The notes below the pieces were generated by a model, which worked only from the letters and a program-made list of their open reading frames with translations, had not been told where the DNA came from and did no database searches. A DNA stretch of 64,000 bases from JBCBTD01 sp039818825 (lineage in GTDB: Bacteria; Pseudomonadota; Alphaproteobacteria; Geminicoccales; Geminicoccaceae): assembly GCA_039818825.1 (NCBI GenBank), contig JBCBTD010000009.1:1-64000 (forward strand), read 5' to 3'. Positions 57,648 to 64,000 of this stretch are shown piece by piece; within the stretch, counting starts at the first letter, position 1, and each line of letters begins with the position of its first letter. The position numbers and the translations under genes are program-made.

Positions 57648-58649
57648 TCAGCGCTGCTCCTGCATTTGCGCGGCCGGCTGCGCCACGACGTCTTCGGGGC
57701 CGTACACCAGATAGGCCTCGTTGATCGCCTTGGTCAGGGCGTTGTTGCGGTCGACGTACTCGGTCAGGAACTCGTGCATGCCGAAGGCGAAGACGTCGTC
57801 GACCGTCAGCTCGGCGAAGCGCTGCACCCTCGCGTCCGCCAGCTCCTGGCAGGCGTGGCGGCGACCGTAGGCGCCTTCGAGATCGGCCAGGTAACGCTGG
57901 GCCTGGCCGAGGCAGGCGGCGAGGGAGCGCGGCATCTCCGGGTGGAGAATGACCAGCTCGGCGACGTAGCGCGCCTCGATCGGCCGCTTGAACACGTAGC
58001 CGTAGGTGCGGGCCGCCGACAGCGCACGCAACAGCGCCGCCCACTGGAAATAGTCGACGGCACTGCCAACCGGCGCGTGATCCGGCAGGAGCACGTGGTA
58101 CTTGACGTCGAGGATCCGCGCGGAGTTGTCGCCGCGCTCGATGTACGTCCCGAGCTGCAGGAACCAGTAGGCGTCGCCGCGGAGCATGGTTTCGACGGCG
58201 GCACCGCGGATGGTCATCGAGCTGGTAGTGATCCAGTCGAGCAGCGCCGCAATGTCGTTGTGGGCCACGGCCTCGGCGGCGCGGCGGTCGAACTCCAGCC
58301 ACAGCGTGTTGAGCGCCTCCCACAAGACCGACGTGACGGCCGTACGGACGATGCGGGCATTGCGCCTGGCGGCGTCGATGCAGCTGACGATGCTGGACGG
58401 GTTCTCGCGGTCGAACACGAGATGGACGATGGCCGCCTGGGCGACGGCCGTGTTGTAGCGGGCGTAGTAGGTCTCCTCGCAGCCGGCGCTGACGATCGCC
58501 GAGTGCCACGCACTGCCCTCGCCTTCCGCCGGCTGGCCGCTCGGCGCGCTGGCCAGGCGAAGGGTCACGTCGACCAGGCGCGCGGTGTTTTCCGCTCGTT
58601 CGGCATAGCGGCCGAGCCAGAAGAGATTGTCGGCGGTACGGCTCAGCAT
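57648..58649 (-). CDS. Alpha-E domain protein (DUF403)
   Basis: 333-aa predicted all-alpha protein of the alpha-E family. The N-terminus MLSRTADNLFWLGRYAERAENTARLVDV is the family signature. It starts 4 nt after the circularly permuted ATP-grasp gene stop. The pair is widely conserved and associated with an inferred peptide-modification system, but no experimental function is known to me for this branch. It is usually joined by a transglutaminase-like gene, which is absent here. Confidence 0.93.
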   Translation of the reverse strand: MLSRTADNLFWLGRYAERAENTARLVDVTLRLASAPSGQPAEGEGSAWHSAIVSAGCEETYYARYNTAVAQAAIVHLVFDRENPSSIVSCIDAARRNARIVRTAVTSVLWEALNTLWLEFDRRAAEAVAHNDIAALLDWITTSSMTIRGAAVETMLRGDAYWFLQLGTYIERGDNSARILDVKYHVLLPDHAPVGSAVDYFQWAALLRALSAARTYGYVFKRPIEARYVAELVILHPEMPRSLAACLGQAQRYLADLEGAYGRRHACQELADARVQRFAELTVDDVFAFGMHEFLTEYVDRNNALTKAINEAYLVYGPEDVVAQPAAQMQEQR

Positions 58650-58653
58650 CGGC

Positions 58654-60099
58654 TCAGCCCCCTGCGGCCGGCGGCATGACCCAAGTGTCCTTGGTGCCGC
58701 CGCCCTGGCTGGAGTTGACGACCAACGAGCCCTCGGGCAGCGCGACCCGGGTCAGCCCCCCCGGAACGATAGTCACCGACTCGCCCGAAAGGACGAACGG
58801 CCTGAGGTCGATGTGGCGGGGTGCGACGCCGTCGGCAACGAAGGTCGGCGACGCGCTGAGCGCCAGGGTCGGCTGGGCGATGTAGCCATCGGGATCGGCC
58901 TTGAGCTTGGCCGCGAAAGCCGCGCACTCGGCCTTGGTGGCCGCCGGACCGATCAGCATGCCGTAGCCGCCGGAGCCCTGGACCTCCTTCACGACCAGCT
59001 CCCCGATGTGGTCGAGCACGTAGGCCAGCGCCTCGGGGTTGCTGCAGTCGTGGGTGCGAACGTTGTTCAGGATCGGTCGCTCGCCGAGGTAGAACTCGAT
59101 CATCTGCGGCACGTGGATGTAGGTCGCCTTGTCGTCAGCGACGCCCGTGCCGATGGCGTTCGCCAGCCCGAGATTGCCCGCGAGGTAGGCGCGGACGAGC
59201 CCAGGAACGCCCAAGATGCTGTCGGCGTTGAAGACCTCGGGGTCGAGGTAGTCGTCGTCGATGCGCCGGTAGAGCACGTCGATGCGCTTGGCGCCTTCGG
59301 TCGTGCGCATGAACACCACGTCGTCGTCGTCGACGAACAAGTCGACGCCCTCGACCAGTTCGACGCCCATCCGATCGGCGAGATAGGCGTGCTCGAAATA
59401 GGCGCTGTTGAAGAGGCCCGGCGTGAGCACCGCCACGGTCGGCTCGCCCTTGCAGCGCACGGGCGCCAGGGATTGCAGCGTGCCCAGCAGCGCGTCCGGG
59501 TAGTGATCGATCGGCAAGGGGCCGTTCTGCCCGCACAACTCGGGGAACAGCCGCATCATCATCTCGCGGTTTTCGAGCATGTACGAGACGCCGGACGGCG
59601 TCCTCAGGTTGTCCTCCAGAACGTAGAAGTCGTGCGGGCCGGTCCGCACCACGTCGATGCCGGCGATCGCCGAGTAGACAAGGTGGGGCAGATCGACGCC
59701 GACCATCACCTCACGGAAGCTCGGGTTGGTGCGGACGTGGGCGGCCGGGACGACGCCGGCACGGATGATCTCCGCATCGTGGTACACGTCGTGGAGGAAC
59801 GCATTCAGCGCCGCCACTCGCTGCTCCAGGCCGCGGGTCAGAAGCGCCCATTCGTCGGCGGCGATGACCCGGGGAACGATGTCGAACGGGATGATGCGCT
59901 CCGGATCACCGCCAGCGCCGTAGACGGCGAACGTGATCCCGATCCGCCGGAACAGGAACTCGGCCTCTTGGCGCTTCAGCTCGACGACGTCCGGCGGCGT
60001 TGCCGCGAGCCAATCGGCGATGCGCCGGTAACTCGGACGGACGGTGCCGTCCTGGCCGTACATCTCGTTGAAAAAGACCCGCAGGGGCGCATCCACCAT
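58654..60099 (-). CDS. Circularly permuted ATP-grasp type peptide ligase-like protein
   Basis: 481-aa protein of the DUF404/DUF407 circularly permuted ATP-grasp family. Recognisable blocks are NEMYGQDGTVRPSYRRIADWL near residue 11, FYVLEDNLRTPSGVSYMLENR near 162, and GGYGMLIGPAATK near 370. ATG 60099 has AAGGAGG 9 nt ahead. First of a two-gene operon with the alpha-E protein. It is predicted to form an amide bond on a peptide, by family analogy only. Confidence 0.93.
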   Translation of the reverse strand: MVDAPLRVFFNEMYGQDGTVRPSYRRIADWLAATPPDVVELKRQEAEFLFRRIGITFAVYGAGGDPERIIPFDIVPRVIAADEWALLTRGLEQRVAALNAFLHDVYHDAEIIRAGVVPAAHVRTNPSFREVMVGVDLPHLVYSAIAGIDVVRTGPHDFYVLEDNLRTPSGVSYMLENREMMMRLFPELCGQNGPLPIDHYPDALLGTLQSLAPVRCKGEPTVAVLTPGLFNSAYFEHAYLADRMGVELVEGVDLFVDDDDVVFMRTTEGAKRIDVLYRRIDDDYLDPEVFNADSILGVPGLVRAYLAGNLGLANAIGTGVADDKATYIHVPQMIEFYLGERPILNNVRTHDCSNPEALAYVLDHIGELVVKEVQGSGGYGMLIGPAATKAECAAFAAKLKADPDGYIAQPTLALSASPTFVADGVAPRHIDLRPFVLSGESVTIVPGGLTRVALPEGSLVVNSSQGGGTKDTWVMPPAAGG

Positions 60100-60238
60100 A
60101 CCGGCCGTCCTCCTTGTCGATACGCCGCCGAGCAACATGCGCGCCATTCAGCCCGGACCACAACCCCAGGCTACGCAAGCAGCCCTGGACAACGGTAGGA
60201 TCGGGCCACGCTCATGTCCTTGGAAGGCCGACCCGACC

Positions 60239-61297
60239 ATGACCGACCGCCATCCCGCCGCCGCCCTCGTCGCGCTCGCCCGAGTTCTGTTGGAAGATGC
60301 GGGCCTGGAGCCGGCGAAAGCCGCGGTCGTCGCCGAGGTCCTCGTCGAGGCCGATCTCTTGGGTCACGACACCCACGGCTTGCAGCTCCTCCTTCCCTAT
60401 CTCGGTGCCCTGGATGCCGGCACGATGACCGCTTCGGGAGCAGTGGACGTCGTCAGCGACCGCGGTGCCGTCGCCCTCTGGGACGGCCGCTGGCTGCCTG
60501 GGGTCTGGCTGACCGCCGCTGCGGTCGACGAGGCGGTGGCGCGCGCCGGACGCTACGGGACGGCGACGATCACGATCCGCCACAGCCATCACATCGCCTG
60601 CCTGGCGGCGTTCCTGGAGCGGGCGACACGCCACGGCATGATGGTGCACCTCGCCAGCTCCGATCCGTCGGCGGCGAGTGTGGCTCCCCATGGGGGACGG
60701 CGCGCGGTGATGACGCCCAACCCGATCGGTATCGGCATCCCGACGGCCGACGAGCCGATCCTGATCGACGTCAGCACGTCGATCACGACCAACGGCATGT
60801 CCGGCCGCCTGGCGAAAGAGGGTCGGCGGTTCGACCATCCGTGGCTGGTCGATGCCAGCGGCAACGCCACCGACGATCCGACGGTGCTGCAAGCTGACCC
60901 GCGGGGCGCCATCCTTCCGGTGGGCGGGCTCGATCATGGCCACAAGGGCTATGCGCTGGGCCTCTGGGTCGAGGCGATGACGCAGGCGCTCGGCGGCTTC
61001 GGCCGAGCCGACGCGCCGGACCGCTGGGGTGCGGCGGTGTTCGTCCAGGTGACCGATCCGAGGGCGTTCGCCGGGGACGAGGCGTTTCGTCGGCAGAGCG
61101 ACTGGCTGGCGGCGGCCTGTCGAGCGACACCGACCGCACCAGACACGGAGGCGGTCCGTTTGCCGGGAGAGCGGGCACTGGCGCACAAGCGCGCCGCGCT
61201 CGTCGACGGGGTGGCGCTCTATCCCGGCATCCTCGAGGGGCTCCGCGCAGAGACCGTCCGGCGCGGGCTCGACTGGCCGTCAGCCCTCGCCGGCTGA
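60239..61297 (+). CDS. Malate/L-lactate (Ldh2-type) dehydrogenase
   Basis: NAD(P)-dependent oxidoreductase of the LDH2/MDH2 family, 352 aa. HDTHGLQLLLPYL (near 44), RHSHHIACLAAFLERA (near 120), and the cofactor region MTPNPIGIGIPT (near 160) followed by LIDVSTS identify it. Members use malate, lactate, ureidoglycolate or sulfolactate, so the substrate is unclear. ATG 60239 has GGAAGG about 11 nt upstream. Divergent from the ATP-grasp gene and its 3' end overlaps the ABC ATPase by 18 nt. Confidence 0.9.
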   Translation: MTDRHPAAALVALARVLLEDAGLEPAKAAVVAEVLVEADLLGHDTHGLQLLLPYLGALDAGTMTASGAVDVVSDRGAVALWDGRWLPGVWLTAAAVDEAVARAGRYGTATITIRHSHHIACLAAFLERATRHGMMVHLASSDPSAASVAPHGGRRAVMTPNPIGIGIPTADEPILIDVSTSITTNGMSGRLAKEGRRFDHPWLVDASGNATDDPTVLQADPRGAILPVGGLDHGHKGYALGLWVEAMTQALGGFGRADAPDRWGAAVFVQVTDPRAFAGDEAFRRQSDWLAAACRATPTAPDTEAVRLPGERALAHKRAALVDGVALYPGILEGLRAETVRRGLDWPSALAG

Positions 61298-61936
61298 AGG
61301 TGCCTCGAGCGCCACGACCCGCGCGCCCAACTCTTCGGCATCGGCGATGTCATGGGTGACCAGCAGGCAGGGGATGCCGGCATCGGCGACGACGGACCTG
61401 ACGAACGCCCGGATCCGGGTCCGGAGCGGGACGTCGAGCTTGGCGAACGGCTCGTCGAGAAGCAGCGCTGCGGGCTCGGCCAGCATGGCGCGGACCAGGG
61501 CGATGCGTGCGGCCTGGCCGCCCGAGAGCGTCGCCGGACGGCGCTCGCCGAACGCCAGCAGCTCCGCCCGCCCCAACGCGTCGTCGATGGCCCGGGCACG
61601 TTGCTCTCGGCTGCGATGCCGCGGCACGGCAAAGGCGAGATTCTCCCTGACGGTCAGGTGCGGGAACAGCATCGGGTCCTGGAACAGCACACCGAGCCGC
61701 CGCCGTTCGGGCGGCAGGCCGGCCAAGGAGTGGCCGTCGAGCGTCACCTCACCGGTGAGGCGAAGCGGCGGGCGCAGGCCACCGCAAATGCCCAGCAAGA
61801 GGCTCGACTTGCCCTGCCCGCTGGCGCCCATCACCGCCACCGTCTCACCGGCGGCCACGGTCAGGTCCAACGGCCGGAACAGGTCACGGCCGACCAGAGA
61901 GACACCGACCTCTTCGAGAGTCAGGACGGCGTTCAC
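61280..61936 (-). CDS. ABC transporter ATP-binding protein (YnjD/ThiQ-like)
   Basis: 218-aa ATPase. Walker A is MGASGQGKSSL (near residue 32), the Q-loop is LFQDP (near 82), the signature reads LSGGQAARIALVRAM (near 130), and Walker B is LLLDEPFAKLD (near 152). The GTG start at 61936 overlaps the permease stop as GTGA. The family sits with YnjBCD, where the substrate is uncertain; thiamine has been suggested for relatives. Confidence 0.88.
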   Translation of the reverse strand: MNAVLTLEEVGVSLVGRDLFRPLDLTVAAGETVAVMGASGQGKSSLLLGICGGLRPPLRLTGEVTLDGHSLAGLPPERRRLGVLFQDPMLFPHLTVRENLAFAVPRHRSREQRARAIDDALGRAELLAFGERRPATLSGGQAARIALVRAMLAEPAALLLDEPFAKLDVPLRTRIRAFVRSVVADAGIPCLLVTHDIADAEELGARVVALEAPSAGEG

Positions 61937-63648
61937 CGCCGGCGCTCGGTGCGTCGGCGCACGACGGCGGCCGCAGCGAACGCGACGAGCGGGATGAGCG
62001 CCAGCACCGTGACGACGATGCCGGCACTCCGCCGATCGGCGCCAGCGAGGGCGACGGCCTCCACGGCCAGAGTCCGCACCCGGCCGCTGCCGGCGAACAT
62101 GGTCGGCAGGTAGAGGGCGACACTGACGGCGACGCTGACCGCAAGAGCGGTTGCCAGGGGTGCCGCGAGCAGTGGCAGTTTGATCCGCCACAAGACCTCG
62201 CCCGGTCGTCGACCGAGGCTCCGGGCCGCCAGCGCCCATCGCGGATCGAGCGCCCGGAAGGGGCCCGCCAGGGTCAGGAACGCGTACGGCACCACGAACG
62301 CAAGTTGAACCACGGCAACTGCCAGGACGGTGCCGTCGACGCGGAGGCCCGCCAGCAACACCTGCACACCGAAGAGAAAGGCTGCCTGCGGAACGACCAG
62401 CGGCAGGAACAGCCACAGCACCGCGCGCGGCGGCACCGCGCGACGGCGGTGCGTCTCGGCCTCCAGGCAAAGCACGACGAGCGCCACGGCCACGCCGGCG
62501 ACGACGACCGCAAGCGTCAGCGTCACGACGACGCTGCTCGCGAGATCAACCCCGAGTGCTGACCAACCATCGAAGCGGAGCCCGTCCGGCCAAAGGCCAG
62601 GAAAACGCCAGCGGCCGGCCACCGACCAGAGTGGCAAGGTGGCGAGCCCGAGGAGCGCCAGGGCGCTCGGCAGGACTGCGACGGTCAGGATCGATCGCGG
62701 GATCAGAGCGGGCATTGGCCGGCCGGGGCCGCCCGTGAGCCAGCGCCGGCCCAACGCCGCGGTGGGTCGTTCGAGCAAGCGCCAGAACCCCATGGCGAGG
62801 CACGCCAATGCCAACAGCAGTAGGGCCGCAGCGGCACCCACCGGCCAGCGCGCAAGCTGGGCGTCGCCCAGCAGCTCGACCACCCGGACACCGAGGATCG
62901 GCGGGACCGTTGGCCCGAGGATGGCAGCCATGTCGACGGGCGCGAAGCCGTAGGCGAGGACGGCGAAGAGCGGCAGGCGAAGCCCGGGGTAGAGGGTCGG
63001 GAGTACGGCGACGATCCACGCGACGAGCGGTCCGTGGCCGAGGCTGCGTGCGGCGATCAACCGGCGGTCGGCGTCGATCCCGGTCTGGCCGGCAAGGATC
63101 ATCAACACCAGAAACGGCGTCTCCTTGGCGACCAGCGCAAAGACCAGCGCGAGGCCCCAGGGATCGCCAGGGAACAGCCAGGCGGGCGGCACCTGCCAGC
63201 CGGTCAGCCAAGGAGAAGCCGCCCGCACCAGCAACCCGCTCGGCGCCAGCAGAAAGGCAAGGCCGACGGCGACACCGACGTGCGGCGCCGCCAATAGCGG
63301 CGTCACCAGCCGCCGCGTCCAGGCCGACCGCGGCAACGCCATGGTGCCGGCGACGAAGGCCAGCGCCAGGACGAAGGCGAGCAACGTCGAGCCGAGGGCC
63401 ACCCACAGCGCCAGCGCGATACTGGTGCCGAGGCCCGGTACCAGCCACAGCTCGCCGAATGCCGCGAGCGATACCCGGTCTAGGCCGAGCGCCGGCAGGT
63501 AACCGAATGCCGGCAAGAGGGTGCCCAAAAGGCCGCCGACGACCGGAGTGACCAGCACCGCCAGCGTCAACGGCGGCCACAGCGCGAACGGCGCCCGGCC
63601 ACTCTCCGGAAGCCGAATGGCGGTCAACCCTGGACGCGTTCCTGCCAC
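61933..63648 (-). CDS. ABC transporter fused permease (YnjC-like)
   Basis: 571-aa inner-membrane protein with about 12 helices forming two fused permease halves; the cytoplasmic EAA-type loops appear as IAARSLGHGPLVAWI (near 195) and AARSLGRRPGEVLWRIKLP (near 485). Start is GTG 63648, which overlaps the binding-protein gene by 25 nt; a TTG at 63627 would give a 4-base overlap instead. Neither start has a strong ribosome binding site. Confidence 0.88.
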   Translation of the reverse strand: MAGTRPGLTAIRLPESGRAPFALWPPLTLAVLVTPVVGGLLGTLLPAFGYLPALGLDRVSLAAFGELWLVPGLGTSIALALWVALGSTLLAFVLALAFVAGTMALPRSAWTRRLVTPLLAAPHVGVAVGLAFLLAPSGLLVRAASPWLTGWQVPPAWLFPGDPWGLALVFALVAKETPFLVLMILAGQTGIDADRRLIAARSLGHGPLVAWIVAVLPTLYPGLRLPLFAVLAYGFAPVDMAAILGPTVPPILGVRVVELLGDAQLARWPVGAAAALLLLALACLAMGFWRLLERPTAALGRRWLTGGPGRPMPALIPRSILTVAVLPSALALLGLATLPLWSVAGRWRFPGLWPDGLRFDGWSALGVDLASSVVVTLTLAVVVAGVAVALVVLCLEAETHRRRAVPPRAVLWLFLPLVVPQAAFLFGVQVLLAGLRVDGTVLAVAVVQLAFVVPYAFLTLAGPFRALDPRWALAARSLGRRPGEVLWRIKLPLLAAPLATALAVSVAVSVALYLPTMFAGSGRVRTLAVEAVALAGADRRSAGIVVTVLALIPLVAFAAAAVVRRRTERRR

Positions 63649-64000
63649 GCGCGTTCGATGATCTCGACCCAGCTCGGATGCGGCTCCGGCCGTGCCGGGC
63701 CGAGGCGGTCGGGTGGCAAGGTCGCGACGCCGAGCGGCAGCGCGGTGAACGCCGCGCGCTGGACCGGCGTGAGCGCGTCGAGGTCGAGCACCGTCGGGTC
63801 ACCCCAGATCCGCGGGTCTTGCTTGCGCGCCTGGGCCTCGGGGGAAAGCAGAAAATCGGCGACGACCTTCGCCGCGGCCGTCGCGTCGCTATTGAACGGA
63901 ATGGCGACGAAATGCGTGTTCGCGAGCGTGCCGTCGTCGAAGGTGGCCGTCCGCACCGTCTCCGGCAAACGCCCTGCCGCGATCAACTGTGACGCCTCAC
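63624..64000 (-). CDS. ABC transporter substrate-binding protein (YnjB-like), partial
   Basis: C-terminal part of a periplasmic binding protein, about 125 residues, open to the right edge. The visible region FDDGTLANTHFVAIPFNS ... FLLSPEAQARKQDP is typical of YnjB/extracellular solute-binding proteins. Its stop overlaps the permease start, and the ATPase follows, so the three form one import operon. The signal peptide and ligand-binding lobe lie outside the window. Confidence 0.85.
   Translation of the reverse strand, partial: EASQLIAAGRLPETVRTATFDDGTLANTHFVAIPFNSDATAAAKVVADFLLSPEAQARKQDPRIWGDPTVLDLDALTPVQRAAFTALPLGVATLPPDRLGPARPEPHPSWVEIIERAWQERVQG

Overview
This is a gene-dense, high-GC window that looks chromosomal and comes from an anoxygenic phototrophic alphaproteobacterium. 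The evidence is a bacteriochlorophyll/carotenoid gene cluster, an alphaproteobacterial PTS block (EIIA-HPr-ahcY), the ATP-synthase zeta inhibitor (DUF1476) and a DUF1674 succinate dehydrogenase assembly factor. The genus cannot be fixed from sequence reading alone; an alphaproteobacterium outside the Rhodobacterales is my guess. I saw no tRNA or rRNA genes, CRISPR arrays, insertion sequences or prophage genes.

Left (1-11.5 kb): photosynthesis gene cluster. On the minus strand lie bchI-bchD-bchO-crtI-crtB and crtE-crtF-bchC (bchC runs off the left edge). crtD-crtC lie between them on the plus strand. This is the order known from Rhodobacter-type clusters, without crtA or tspO. It predicts spirilloxanthin-series carotenoids (CrtE/B/I/C/D/F) and the Mg-chelatase subunits BchI and BchD, but no spheroidenone. 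PpsR/CrtJ-type dyads (TGT-N12-ACA, each pair one perfect plus one 5/6 site exactly 8 bp apart) lie on the bchC promoter and in the crtE/crtD divergent promoter.

11.6-28.9 kb: a TRAP-TAXI transporter with a universal stress protein; a three-gene operon of outer-membrane beta-barrel, short polysaccharide-export lipoprotein and AmpG-like permease; a metallophosphatase; tamA-tamB followed by an ABC-2 permease; then a histone deacetylase-like amidohydrolase with two small respiratory-chain accessory proteins.

28.9-42.5 kb: a molybdopterin oxidoreductase, a 49-codon orphan ORF with a very strong ribosome binding site, dinB, a Kef-type antiporter, a methyltransferase, a HAD hydrolase, then a carbon-control block (PtsN-like EIIA, rapZ, mannose-type EIIA, HPr, ahcY, tsaE, GTP-type PEP carboxykinase) and hpt. 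HprK is missing from the PTS block, although HPr keeps its regulatory serine.

42.5-64 kb: a fatty acid desaturase, adenine deaminase, a CDGSH/lipoprotein/TPR operon, ppx, rlmE, an Smr protein, a cheA-cheW-cheB-cheR operon, DUF3553, wrbA, a glutathionyl-hydroquinone reductase, an alpha-E/ATP-grasp pair, an Ldh2-type dehydrogenase, and a YnjBCD-like ABC transporter whose binding protein runs off the right edge.

Tightly overlapping stop/start codons (ATGA, GTGA, TGATG) recur throughout and define most operons. No wholly new system is evident. The strongest points for a second look are the tandem PpsR promoter architecture, the unrecognised small ORF at 31.1 kb, the HprK-less PTS block, and the orphan alpha-E/ATP-grasp pair.
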